From Gammaproteobacteria bacterium (GTDB taxonomy: Bacteria > Pseudomonadota > Gammaproteobacteria > JAADGQ01), in NCBI GenBank assembly GCA_015490755.1, contig WFXF01000076.1, positions 36,251 to 100,250 of the forward strand: DNA of 64,000 nt, given 5' to 3'. Positions 18,548-27,682 of the stretch are shown here, piece after piece; positions within the stretch are counted from its first letter, which is position 1; every line of letters starts with the position of its first letter. The notes beneath the pieces are model-generated. The model did not search any database. It was not told where the DNA came from and saw only the letters and a list, made by a program, of their open reading frames with translations. The position numbers and the translations under genes are program-made.

Positions 18548-19900
18548 CTACTCTTTCATGGAAAACTTATCCATCAACGTATAGAGCGTTGGGCGACTGA
18601 TCCCTAGCATCTCCGCCGCCTGAGAAATATTATCCTGACATAGGCCCAGCACACGAAGTACAGCCTGACGTTCTGCATTATCACGAACTTCCCGCAAATT
18701 AAAAGGGGTTGAATTTTCGTTGGCAGATAATTCAAGATCATCAGCAGTCACCTGACTGCTATCAGACATAATCACTGCACGTTTAACGCGATTCTCCAGC
18801 TCACGCACATTACCTGGCCAGCTGTAGGACTCAATTGCTGTTAAAGCATCCTGACTAAACCCACGAAGTTTGCGGTTGTATTGTGTGCTAAATCTTTCAA
18901 GAATAGTTCGGGCAATAAGAACAGCATCGCCTTGCCGCTCTTTTAAAAGAGGTATTTCTATATTAACCTCACTAATACGATAATACAAATCTTCCCTGAA
19001 TGTCTCTTTTTCAATCATTGACATAATGTTTTGATGTGTCGCACATACGACTCGTACATCAACTGGAATTTCACTGTGCCCTCCCAAACGCTCTACAACA
19101 CGCTCTTGCAAAAAACGTAACAGTTTGGCTTGTAATGGTAATGGCAAATCACCCACCTCATCCAGAAAAAGCGTACCGCCATTTGCATGCTCAATTTTCC
19201 CAATCGTTTGTTTGGTCGCACCTGTAAAAGCGCCTTTTTCATAGCCAAACAACTCACTTTCAAGTAAAGCATCAGGGATTGCTGCGCAATTAATAGCTAC
19301 AAATCTGTTTTTTGAACGCGGACTCAAATCATGCAGAGCTCGTGCAATTAACTCTTTGCCTGTACCACTTGCACCCAGAACAAGCGTTGTAATATCACAA
19401 GGTGCAATTTTCTCAACCGTACGGCATATTTTAAGCATTTGCGGGCTATTAGAGATAACATTTTGTAATACTGCCCCCTCTTTTTTTTGCATTAGCTGGC
19501 GATTTTCTTGCTCTAATTTATGCAGCTGGTAGGCTCTCGCTATAATTAAAGCAAGCACTTCCGAATCAATTGGCTTTTGGTAAAAATCATAAGCACCCAT
19601 ACCAATGGCACGTACAGCGCTATCTCGCTCTTCATTACCTGTCACCATAATTACTTTTGTATCAGGTGCCAGGGAAAGTATCTGTTCTAATGTTGCAAAG
19701 CCTTCTGTCGAACCATCAGCATCAGGTGGCAACCCCAAGTCCAATGTAACAACTTGTGGCTCATAACGTCGCAAACACGCCAATGCCTCCTCTCGCTTAC
19801 CTGCGATCTGCACATCAAAATCGTCAAAACACCAACGCAACTGGCTCTGCAAACCAGGGTCATCTTCTACAATAAGCAACCGTTTTTTATTTTTTTTCAA
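18548..19900 (-). CDS. prsR: PEP-CTERM system sigma-54 response regulator PrsR
   Basis: A 450-residue NtrC-type regulator with three domains: receiver (residues 5-130; VEDD acidic pocket and phosphoacceptor in VTLDLGLP), sigma-54 AAA+ domain (about 145-370; Walker A GASGTGKE, GAFTGA loop intact) and a Fis-type helix-turn-helix at the C-terminus (ISQAAEMLGISRPTLYTLM). It would activate RpoN promoters for PEP-CTERM and polysaccharide genes when phosphorylated by PrsK. The start is TTG at 19900, supported by a GGGGAG ribosome site 6 bases upstream and the normal N-terminus. It lies 25 bases after prsK. No convincing sigma-54 promoter was seen in the intergenic gaps here. Confidence 0.94.
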   Translation of the reverse strand: MKKNKKRLLIVEDDPGLQSQLRWCFDDFDVQIAGKREEALACLRRYEPQVVTLDLGLPPDADGSTEGFATLEQILSLAPDTKVIMVTGNEERDSAVRAIGMGAYDFYQKPIDSEVLALIIARAYQLHKLEQENRQLMQKKEGAVLQNVISNSPQMLKICRTVEKIAPCDITTLVLGASGTGKELIARALHDLSPRSKNRFVAINCAAIPDALLESELFGYEKGAFTGATKQTIGKIEHANGGTLFLDEVGDLPLPLQAKLLRFLQERVVERLGGHSEIPVDVRVVCATHQNIMSMIEKETFREDLYYRISEVNIEIPLLKERQGDAVLIARTILERFSTQYNRKLRGFSQDALTAIESYSWPGNVRELENRVKRAVIMSDSSQVTADDLELSANENSTPFNLREVRDNAERQAVLRVLGLCQDNISQAAEMLGISRPTLYTLMDKFSMKE

Positions 19901-19925
19901 AGGAACTCCCCCAATACAATGCGTT

Positions 19926-22001
19926 TTAATTTACTGGCAATCTAATAGTAAATATCGTGCCATTACCCAATGCGCTCACAACATCAATCTCACCGCCTAA
20001 CTCTTGAATATAAACACGACTTTCATATACACCAATTCCCATACCTGCATCGCCTTTAGTTGAATCAAACGGACGAAACAGCCGATTTCGTATAAACTGC
20101 ATATCCATCCCGGAACCATTATCTTCAATTTCAATTAAAGCCATACCCTCCTTTTGATACAGCCGAATTTCAATACTCCCACTATCAGGTGTTGCCTCTT
20201 GAGCGTTCTGAACAAGATGTTCAAACACAGCAACTAACCGATCACCATCCACATCAACCGTCAATGTCTTTGTATTCTCATGGCAATGAAGTTTTGGGTT
20301 AGGCCTTGATACAGACCTCAAAGCAATAACCTTTATTAGCAAATCATGGAGCAAGATTTTTTCTGACTCATTACTCTTAACATGATCGTGACCAGACTTT
20401 AGCTGCTTCAAAAGCTTGGTCATTTTGGCAACCGAATGATCAACTGTTTGAATGGCATCATCCACAAATGCCGGATTGTGCTTATGTTTTTCAGCATTAC
20501 TGACAACCAGTGACAACTGAGCGATAACATTTTTCAAATCATGCATCACAAAAGCAGAAAGCTGATTAAACGCCTCAAATTGTCGTGCGTCAATTAACGC
20601 TCTACTTGCATCATCCAACGCCAGATAACTCGCAATTTCTCTACCCGCCACTCTTAGCAGATCAATATCCTCCCAATTAAAGTCGCTATCCACTTGAGCT
20701 CTTTCCAATACAATAAAGCCCAGCAATTCGCCATGTTGAATTAAAGGAACAACCAGCCACGCACTTTGACTGTTTTTTAACCACGCAGGAAGCACCAGAC
20801 CGTCATAGAGCAAAGGCTTTGTATTATACTCTTTTAGATTAATAACCCACTGCCTATCCCGCAAAAACACAATCAATGAACTATCATCCTGCTCCTTTAA
20901 CGTATAATCCAGGTCTGCGTTCCAAACAGCCACCTGAGAGTAACCACTTCTGGAATCCTGCTTCATCCAAAGCACTCCACCACGACACATGACGCTATCA
21001 GCCATCACTTTAATTGCTCGTTCACGCAACCCATCCTCGCACCCCATAGAAAGGTTACGATTAAAACGCAACCACTGCTCACGATAATCATATTTATGCG
21101 AAAAAAGGTGTTTACCGAACAACACCTTTAAGTGTGCACGCAAGTGTTTGGAAAATATAATAAACAAAAAGAAAAGTACCGCACAAAACAGAAAAACAAC
21201 CTGAGCAACCTTTCCCCAATCACCACCATAGTCACGCACATAATAACCACCGATCGACATAACAATCAGGTAAGCTGCAGCTCCTAATAGAGCCGTACTA
21301 TGAAAAATAATCCGCCTGGAAACAAAAATTTCAAGTGACCGCTCTGGACTACGGAACACTGCCACAGCAAGGCAAGGTACAATTAATGCGTTAATAGCAC
21401 CCCGTGCATTCCAGAACTCATGGTCGACCTGCCTAAAAAGCAAAGCATCTGCATACAATAAAAAATCAAATGCAAACAGCCCTCCCAAACCAAAACAGAG
21501 ATATTTAATTGCCCAAAGACGCTCACTACGTACCGCACGAAAAAGATTTTCAACAAGCACTAATCCTGAAATGGCCAGCAAAACAAACACCAAAAAATGT
21601 ACCCAGAGCCATTCGCTAAAAACCCCTCCCCAAAGCACATAATAAAGCAAGACAATGCCTTGAAAAAGCACCAAAGTGAATATACTGATTATGGCAGTAC
21701 GGTACTTTACCGCAAGATTGGTACCACCTTCAGAAGAGCTCAACAATTGTAACAAAAAAGTTAACCATAACAGGTCACGTGCTGACTCCAACAGCAGCAC
21801 AAGCATGTAAGTCTGATTATCAGATGTTGTCGCAGCATAACCAGCAACACCCGCCCACACCACGGTCGCAAGCGTTGCCAATAAAATAATTGCACCCTGC
21901 AATCGACCTCGCCAACGAGTTAATAGTAAAACCGCAAAGATTAAATATAAAACAGCCGCCAGTAAATAACTCACTACCCCGACATTTATACTATCAAGCA
22001 T
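19926..22001 (-). CDS. prsK: PEP-CTERM system sensor histidine kinase PrsK
   Basis: A 691-residue membrane histidine kinase. Residues 1-300 contain about eight hydrophobic segments; a GAF-like region follows (about 310-480), then the dimerisation/phosphoacceptor segment SAFVMHDLKNVIAQLSLV with His near 510, and a C-terminal ATPase domain with N box (LVQNAQEA), G1 box IEDNGSGMD and G2 box GDAGMGIGVYES. It phosphorylates PrsR, encoded directly downstream. The signal is unknown; the multi-pass sensor suggests a membrane or cell-wall cue. The gene starts with ATG 6 bases after the sugar transferase gene, so translation is probably coupled. Confidence 0.94.
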   Translation of the reverse strand: MLDSINVGVVSYLLAAVLYLIFAVLLLTRWRGRLQGAIILLATLATVVWAGVAGYAATTSDNQTYMLVLLLESARDLLWLTFLLQLLSSSEGGTNLAVKYRTAIISIFTLVLFQGIVLLYYVLWGGVFSEWLWVHFLVFVLLAISGLVLVENLFRAVRSERLWAIKYLCFGLGGLFAFDFLLYADALLFRQVDHEFWNARGAINALIVPCLAVAVFRSPERSLEIFVSRRIIFHSTALLGAAAYLIVMSIGGYYVRDYGGDWGKVAQVVFLFCAVLFFLFIIFSKHLRAHLKVLFGKHLFSHKYDYREQWLRFNRNLSMGCEDGLRERAIKVMADSVMCRGGVLWMKQDSRSGYSQVAVWNADLDYTLKEQDDSSLIVFLRDRQWVINLKEYNTKPLLYDGLVLPAWLKNSQSAWLVVPLIQHGELLGFIVLERAQVDSDFNWEDIDLLRVAGREIASYLALDDASRALIDARQFEAFNQLSAFVMHDLKNVIAQLSLVVSNAEKHKHNPAFVDDAIQTVDHSVAKMTKLLKQLKSGHDHVKSNESEKILLHDLLIKVIALRSVSRPNPKLHCHENTKTLTVDVDGDRLVAVFEHLVQNAQEATPDSGSIEIRLYQKEGMALIEIEDNGSGMDMQFIRNRLFRPFDSTKGDAGMGIGVYESRVYIQELGGEIDVVSALGNGTIFTIRLPVN

Positions 22002-22007
22002 GCCGCA

Positions 22008-23402
22008 TCAACGCCCACCCTTACTCCAAAGTACTGCTGCAACCGTTTGCACAATAATCATCAAATCAAATAATAAACCATAGTTTTTTACGTAATAAAG
22101 GTCATATTGTAACTTTTCTCTGGCATCTTTTTCTGAATCTCCATAAGGGTAACTAATTTGAGCCCATCCGGTAATACCTGGTTTCACACAGTGTCTCTCC
22201 CCATAATAAGGGATATTTTCAGAAAACTGATCTACAAATTTCGGCCTTTCAGGACGTGGCCCCACAAAGCTCATCTCACCTTTCAACACATTAAAAATTT
22301 GAGGTAACTCATCAATTCGTAACTTGCGAATGACTCTACCCACTCGAGTTATACGATCATCATCTGCAGCAGCCCACCGTACTTCACCATCTTTTTCCGC
22401 ACCCACTCGCATACTACGAAACTTCAATACGCTAATCAGTCGCCAATTACAGCCCACACGCACCTGTTGGTAGATAACAGGCCCACGATCATCCAGCTTG
22501 ATTGCACATGCTACCAGCAACATAACAGGCCATGTGATACCGAGCACCAACAGACTTACAACAATATCAAAAATTCGTTTACTATAAGAGCGTATCTGGC
22601 CAAAGCGAAAGCCATCTGAAAAAACCAGCCAACCGGGTGTCAACATTTCCAGCATGACCTTGCCGGTCTGCCGTTCAAAAAAAGCAAGCTGATCGACAAC
22701 CTCATAGCCACTCATTTTGCAGTCCAGCAACTCTTTTACAGGTAACATATCTCGCCGCTCATCAACAGCGACGATAATTTCATCAACCTGGTATAACTGA
22801 GCCAATGACAATAGATTAGTCTTTTCCCGGATCAGCCTCTCCTCTGAGACATGAGGGCTTTCATCACCTACCGGCACATACCCCACAATATCCAGGCCAA
22901 GACGATCTGTTTTACGCCGAAGCTGTGTTTCTATTACCGTAGCATTTTTACCTGCCCCCAAAACCAAAACAGCACTTGTTCCACCATTTTCACTCACAAA
23001 ATCTATCGTCATAATCCTTATAAAAACAATACTGCTCAATGAAATAAGCAGGGCAAACATGAATACACCACGCCCAATCAAAAGACCTGGGAACAGATAA
23101 TAGATAAACATCAGGAAGAGCGCACCTAACAAAAAGCTGACACAAACACGCCAAACCAGCTCTTTTTTATCTGCTCTCATATGCCGTTGATACAACCCCA
23201 TACCAATAATGCAAATCATAACAACTACAGCAAACAGAATAGCCCTTATAAATAGCTCACCGTAACTTACCCAGGCCACTTCACTATTTTCTCCAAAACG
23301 CAAAAAGGCACCCAGATAAACAGAAAGAACAAGAACTCCCAGCTCTAATACAAACAAAAAAACATATATTTTAGGAACGTAATGTCTATGAACTCGATAC
23401 AT
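22008..23402 (-). CDS. Exopolysaccharide-initiating sugar transferase (TIGR03013-like)
   Basis: A 464-residue polyprenyl-phosphate sugar phosphotransferase that starts the lipid-linked repeat unit on undecaprenyl phosphate. Four to five hydrophobic segments lie in residues 10-130, then a nucleotide-binding-like region (VLVLGAGKNATVIET), then the bacterial sugar transferase domain from about residue 275: KRIFDIVVSLLVLG membrane helix, KFRSMR, RKLRIDELPQ, NVLKGEMSFVGPRPERP and ITGWAQISYPYG. It is the first gene of the minus-strand locus, so its upstream region (23403-23824) probably holds the main promoter. The group is characteristic of exosortase A loci. Confidence 0.94.
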   Translation of the reverse strand: MYRVHRHYVPKIYVFLFVLELGVLVLSVYLGAFLRFGENSEVAWVSYGELFIRAILFAVVVMICIIGMGLYQRHMRADKKELVWRVCVSFLLGALFLMFIYYLFPGLLIGRGVFMFALLISLSSIVFIRIMTIDFVSENGGTSAVLVLGAGKNATVIETQLRRKTDRLGLDIVGYVPVGDESPHVSEERLIREKTNLLSLAQLYQVDEIIVAVDERRDMLPVKELLDCKMSGYEVVDQLAFFERQTGKVMLEMLTPGWLVFSDGFRFGQIRSYSKRIFDIVVSLLVLGITWPVMLLVACAIKLDDRGPVIYQQVRVGCNWRLISVLKFRSMRVGAEKDGEVRWAAADDDRITRVGRVIRKLRIDELPQIFNVLKGEMSFVGPRPERPKFVDQFSENIPYYGERHCVKPGITGWAQISYPYGDSEKDAREKLQYDLYYVKNYGLLFDLMIIVQTVAAVLWSKGGR

Positions 23403-23824
23403 ATATAAAATATTAACTTGGTTATAGTTGTGGCAACTTAGCCAGATAAAGCTCTATTACAAGACAAAGCTCGCGTTTCCTTTCAACAACCTGTCAAGGC
23501 TTTTATAGAAACAGCAGCAAGACATGATATTTTCACTAATTAGAAGATAGATAGAAGCTGTTGATTTAGCAGCATTTCCTATATTATATATATTTTTAAA
23601 GCATCCGTCTCACTTTCAGTACGATAAATATTGTATCTTAATGATACCCCACAGGCACGGACGTAATACACCATTTTGATATTATTAAACTTTTCTGACA
23701 CCTTACCGATTAATAATGGGGCTCTTGCCTAACCGCAAGTTAAGATGTGTCAATTGTTTCGTGATCGCTCCCAAGCTGATCCCAATAAAAATAATAAAAA
23801 TAAGAGTTAAAAGTAGGAAAACTT
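23403..23824. other. Divergent intergenic region upstream of the polysaccharide locus
   Basis: A 422-base AT-rich stretch without a gene, between the divergent sugar transferase gene (minus) and the ugd remnant (plus). It must carry the promoter of the minus-strand locus and possibly that of the plus-strand dehydrogenase. A small inverted repeat CTTGC-N6-GCAAG occurs near 23727-23742. No convincing -12/-24 sigma-54 site (GG-N10-GC with flanking consensus) or strong -35/-10 pair could be assigned by eye. Confidence 0.5.
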
Positions 23825-24025
23825 ATGAAAGTGACTGTTTTCGGCTCAGGATATGTTGGCCTTGTGACAGGAACCTGCCTTGCTGAGGTTGGCAACCATG
23901 TTATCTGCATCAATATTGACTCCAATAAGGAGGCACTTATCTTTGATGGCCGCAACCTGTTTGACTCTGAACTTATGAGAGAAGCCGGTTTCACCTACCA
24001 TGCTATTGGCAGAAGCCAGCCATAA
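23825..24025 (+). pseudogene. ugd: UDP-glucose 6-dehydrogenase remnant with internal deletion
   Basis: A 66-codon frame that joins the two ends of a Ugd-type enzyme. Residues 1-36 ([20 protein letters not shown]...) are the N-terminal NAD-binding Rossmann segment. Residues 39-63 ([20 protein letters not shown]...) are the usual extreme C-terminus, FDGRN...YAIGR. The roughly 350-370 residues between them, including the catalytic cysteine, are missing, but the frame is kept. It cannot be an active dehydrogenase. It lies just before an intact paralogous UDP-sugar dehydrogenase, suggesting the locus once had two dehydrogenases. It retains a start codon and a purine-rich upstream region (AGTAGGAAAACTT), so a short peptide could still be made. 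Confidence 0.88.
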
Positions 24026-24066
24026 AAGCGCACTACATTAAAATAAATAACTTTAAAGGTAACAAG

Positions 24067-25344
24067 ATGTTTGATTTAAAATCCACAAAAATTGGCATGA
24101 TTGGACTGGGCTATGTCGGCCTGCCATTAGCTGTCGAATTCGGTAAAAAATTCACGACAATTGGCATGGATGTAAACGCTGCACGTATTGCTGAACTGAA
24201 GCAAGGCAAAGACAGCTCCCTGGAAGTTGAGCCCGAAATACTCAAAGAAGCCACTCAACTCCGTTATACCACTAATTATGAAGATTTGGCCGAGTGTAAT
24301 ATTTTCGTTATTACCGTCCCGACACCCATCGATAAAAATAAACGTCCCGACTTAACCCCACTGGAGCGAGCCAGTGAAACTGTTGGTAAAATACTCAAAC
24401 CCAATGATATTGTTATTTATGAATCAACTGTTTATCCCGGCGCAACCGAAGAGGTTTGCATTCCAATTTTAGAGACACAATCAGGGTTAACGTACAATAA
24501 GGATTTCTATGCAGGTTACAGCCCTGAACGCATCAATCCTGGTGACAAAGAGCATCGTGTCAGTAACATTCTAAAAGTCACTTCAGGGTCAACACCAGAT
24601 GTGGCTGATTTTGTTGATCTGCTTTATCAACAAGTAATTACAGCCGGCACTTATAAAGCAAGCACAATTCGTGTTGCTGAAGCAGCAAAAGTGATTGAAA
24701 ATACCCAGCGTGATGTCAATATTGCCCTAATTAATGAGCTGGCTCTGATTTTTAACAAACTCGATATTGATACTGAGGAGGTGCTACTGGCTGCAGGTAC
24801 AAAATGGAACTTTCTACCGTTCCGACCAGGCTTGGTTGGTGGGCATTGTATTGGTGTAGACCCTTATTACCTAACCCATAAAGCACAGGAAATCGGCTAC
24901 CACCCCGAAATGATTTTAGCCGGACGACGTGTTAATGATGGAATGGGTGCTTATGTTGCTCAGCAAGTTGTTAAGTTAATGACAAAAAAACAAATTCATG
25001 TCTCAGGTTCAAAGATTCTTCTTCTCGGCCTGGCCTTCAAAGAGAACTGCCCAGATCTTCGCAACACTCGTGTTGTTGATATTATTGAAGAGTTTGATGA
25101 CTACCATGCTCAAATTGATGTTTATGATCCGTGGGTTGATAGCACCGAAGCACAAAAAGAGTACGATATTACTACTGTTGGCTCCCTTGAAAATGGAAAG
25201 TATGATGCAATTATCATTGCCGTCTCCCATAACGAATTTATTGAAATGGGGCTAAATAAAATTCGTGCGTTGGGGAAAGAAAAATCAGTTTTATACGATA
25301 TTAAACACCTTTTCTCAGCAGAACAAACGGACGGACGCCTGTAG
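24067..25344 (+). CDS. UDP-N-acetylhexosamine 6-dehydrogenase (TviB/WbpO-like)
   Basis: A 425-residue nucleotide-sugar dehydrogenase, resembling the TviB/WbpO/WbpA group that oxidises UDP-GlcNAc or UDP-GalNAc to the uronic acid with two NAD+. Motifs: Rossmann [14 protein letters not shown] (residues 14-27), VPTPID near 86, [11 protein letters not shown] near 118, [19 protein letters not shown] near 217 and the active-site segment [15 protein letters not shown] near 258 with the catalytic Cys. A good ribosome site (AAAGGT) precedes ATG. It is followed by a UDP-sugar epimerase gene on the same strand, so the pair likely makes an acidic UDP-sugar for the adjacent exopolysaccharide. Exact substrate is unproven. 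Confidence 0.9.
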   Translation: MFDLKSTKIGMIGLGYVGLPLAVEFGKKFTTIGMDVNAARIAELKQGKDSSLEVEPEILKEATQLRYTTNYEDLAECNIFVITVPTPIDKNKRPDLTPLERASETVGKILKPNDIVIYESTVYPGATEEVCIPILETQSGLTYNKDFYAGYSPERINPGDKEHRVSNILKVTSGSTPDVADFVDLLYQQVITAGTYKASTIRVAEAAKVIENTQRDVNIALINELALIFNKLDIDTEEVLLAAGTKWNFLPFRPGLVGGHCIGVDPYYLTHKAQEIGYHPEMILAGRRVNDGMGAYVAQQVVKLMTKKQIHVSGSKILLLGLAFKENCPDLRNTRVVDIIEEFDDYHAQIDVYDPWVDSTEAQKEYDITTVGSLENGKYDAIIIAVSHNEFIEMGLNKIRALGKEKSVLYDIKHLFSAEQTDGRL

Positions 25345-25497
25345 AGCTCATCTACTTTGGAACGAGCACTTCATCACTTCTGCAATCGTGACGTGGAAAT
25401 TATCTTGTGGACGTTCCCTTGAAATAGAAGAATCAAATATCCTGCCATTAATATGGATATTTATTGATGTATCAGTTCTCATAAGGAGATCAGCATA

Positions 25498-26505
25498 ATG
25501 AAAATTTTAATAACCGGAACTGCCGGCTTCATTGGAAACGCACTCGCACAAAAACTGCTGGATAGAGGTGATGAAGTCATAGGTATTGATAACATTAATG
25601 ACTATTACGATGTCAATTTAAAACTGGCACGTCTAGACAAAATAAAAGACCATAACAACTTCACAGAAGTTAAAATTGATATTGAAAACCGTGATGCTAT
25701 TGCAGAAACCTTTAAAAAACATCAACCACAACGCGTTGTTAACCTGGCCGCTCAAGCGGGTGTCCGTTACTCTTTGGTAAACCCTCACGCATATATTGAT
25801 AGCAATATTGTCGGTTTCACTAATATATTGGAAGGCTGCAGACACAACAATGTAGAACACCTGGTTTATGCATCCAGCAGCTCCGTTTACGGTGCCAACA
25901 CCAAAATGCCCTTCTCGGTGCATGACAACGTTGATCACCCTGTTAGCCTCTATGCAGCCAGCAAAAAAGCCAACGAATTAATGGCACATACTTATAGCCA
26001 TCTCTACCAACTACCTACTACCGGGCTGCGATTTTTTACCGTTTATGGCCCATGGGGTCGCCCTGATATGGCGCTGTTTATGTTTACCAAAAATATTCTT
26101 GAAGGCAAACCCATTGATGTGTTTAATTATGGAAAGTGTAAACGTGATTTCACCTTTATTGATGACATTATCGAAGGTGTAACACGCACAATGGACAACG
26201 TATCAAAAGCTAATCCTGACTGGTCAGGAGACAACCCTGATTGTGGAACCAGTTACGCACCTTTCAAAATATACAATATTGGCAATAATCAGCCTGTTGA
26301 ATTGCAGCATTTCATTGATGTCATTGAAAAAAATCTGGGAACCAAAGCACAAAGAAACTTGATGTCGCTACAACCCGGTGATGTCCCGGAAACCTATGCG
26401 AATGTTGATGATTTAATTAATGATGTTGGTTTTAAACCCGCAACTTCCATTGAAGACGGCATCGCACGTTTTATAGAGTGGTACAGAGATTTTTATAAAG
26501 TATAG
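25498..26505 (+). CDS. NAD-dependent UDP-sugar epimerase (UDP-glucuronate 4-epimerase-like)
   Basis: A 335-residue short-chain dehydrogenase/reductase-type epimerase. The NAD-binding motif [14 protein letters not shown] is at residues 7-20, the [15 protein letters not shown] segment that typifies CapI/UDP-glucuronate 4-epimerases is at about 33-47, and the catalytic YAASKK (Tyr-x3-Lys) is near residue 152, with Ser-rich SSSSVYG before it. [15 protein letters not shown] is a further family marker. ATG follows an AAGGAG ribosome site. With the preceding dehydrogenase it probably produces a C4-epimerised uronic acid. It ends just before a terminator shared with the convergent fba operon. Confidence 0.9.
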   Translation: MKILITGTAGFIGNALAQKLLDRGDEVIGIDNINDYYDVNLKLARLDKIKDHNNFTEVKIDIENRDAIAETFKKHQPQRVVNLAAQAGVRYSLVNPHAYIDSNIVGFTNILEGCRHNNVEHLVYASSSSVYGANTKMPFSVHDNVDHPVSLYAASKKANELMAHTYSHLYQLPTTGLRFFTVYGPWGRPDMALFMFTKNILEGKPIDVFNYGKCKRDFTFIDDIIEGVTRTMDNVSKANPDWSGDNPDCGTSYAPFKIYNIGNNQPVELQHFIDVIEKNLGTKAQRNLMSLQPGDVPETYANVDDLINDVGFKPATSIEDGIARFIEWYRDFYKV

Positions 26506-26511
26506 AATAGT

Positions 26512-26543
26512 AAAAAGGGTGATATTTTCATACCACCCTTTTT
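26512..26543. terminator. Bidirectional intrinsic terminator between epimerase and fba
   Basis: AAAAAGGGTG and CACCCTTTTT form a 10-bp stem around a 12-base loop. The A-run on one side and the T-run on the other make it work in both directions, as expected between the convergent epimerase and fba genes. Confidence 0.85.
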
Positions 26544-26567
26544 CTAAACATAAGCTAATTTTGATTA

Positions 26568-27632
26568 TTAGCTAACTTTTGGATCTAACGAACCACTCTC
26601 ATAGTTTCCAATCATTGTCTCCAGTGAAACCGGTTTTATTTTGGAAGCCATACCCTCGCAACCAAACATCTGATAACGAGCTTTACAAATTTCCTTCATT
26701 GCATTCGTTGCTTCCTTGTAAAACTTGCGAGGATCGAAATTAGAAGTGTTCTCAGCCAAGTGACGGCGAATCGCACCAGTCGATGCCATTCGCAAGTCAG
26801 TATCAATATTAACCTTACGCACACCGCTTTTAATACCTTCAGCGATCTCTTCAACAGGCACGCCATAAGTTTGCGCCATATCTCCGCCAAAATCATTGAT
26901 CACTTTCAACCACTCTTGTGGCACCGAAGAAGATCCATGCATAACCAAGTGAGTATTAGGGATTCGAGCATTAATCTCCTTGATGCGTGAAATGGCCAGA
27001 ACATCACCAGTAGGTGGACGTGTAAATTTATACGCTCCATGACTTGTACCAATCGCAATCGCCAGTGCATCCACTTTGGTTTTCTTGACAAAGTCAGCCG
27101 CCTCTTCAGGGTCAGTCAGCATTTGCTCCATAGACAACTTGCCTTCAGCGCCAACACCATCTTCTTCACCTGCTTCGCCGGTTTCCAAAGAGCCTAAAAC
27201 ACCCAACTCACCTTCAACAGAGACACCACAAGCATGCGCAACATCAACCACTTTACGAGTCACTTCAACATTATACTCGTAAGTTGAAGGGGTTTTAGCA
27301 TCGCTCATCAAAGAACCGTCCATCATAACAGAGCTAAAACCACTCTGAATTGAACGTGCACATACACTCGGTGATGAACCATGATCCTGATGCATCACCA
27401 CAGGAATATGTGGGTACTGCTCAAGTGCAGCCAAAATCAGGTGACGCAAAAAAGGCTCCCCCGCATAACTGCGTGCGCCTGCGGATCCTTGCATAATAAC
27501 AGGGCTATTCACCGCATCCGCTGCCTGCATAATCGCATGAACCTGCTCCATATTATTTACATTAAATGCAGGTACACCGTAGCTATTCTCAGCTGCATGA
27601 TCAAGCAATTGCCTTAGAGAAATCAAAGCCAT
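26568..27632 (-). CDS. fba: Class II fructose-bisphosphate aldolase
   Basis: A 354-residue zinc-dependent aldolase interconverting fructose 1,6-bisphosphate with glyceraldehyde 3-phosphate and dihydroxyacetone phosphate. Seen: [11 protein letters not shown] near 20, [10 protein letters not shown] near 78-87 (zinc ligand His and catalytic Asp), [14 protein letters not shown] near 192, VMHGSSSVP near 228 and NIDTDLRMA near 275. Length and motifs fit the class IIB subtype often found with Calvin-cycle genes; this enzyme can also make sedoheptulose bisphosphate. ATG is preceded by GGAGAT. It is the last gene of the tkt-gap-pgk-pyk-fba operon, ending at a bidirectional terminator. Confidence 0.95.
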   Translation of the reverse strand: MALISLRQLLDHAAENSYGVPAFNVNNMEQVHAIMQAADAVNSPVIMQGSAGARSYAGEPFLRHLILAALEQYPHIPVVMHQDHGSSPSVCARSIQSGFSSVMMDGSLMSDAKTPSTYEYNVEVTRKVVDVAHACGVSVEGELGVLGSLETGEAGEEDGVGAEGKLSMEQMLTDPEEAADFVKKTKVDALAIAIGTSHGAYKFTRPPTGDVLAISRIKEINARIPNTHLVMHGSSSVPQEWLKVINDFGGDMAQTYGVPVEEIAEGIKSGVRKVNIDTDLRMASTGAIRRHLAENTSNFDPRKFYKEATNAMKEICKARYQMFGCEGMASKIKPVSLETMIGNYESGSLDPKVS

Positions 27633-27682
27633 TTTTTATCTCCTTAATTTATATTTGGAATTAATATCTTAAAATAGTTATT

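Noticed and set aside
23428..23445. Possible sigma-54 promoter TGGC...TTGCC upstream of the sugar transferase gene
   Set aside because: The spacing between the GG and GC elements on the minus strand is too short by three bases for an RpoN site.
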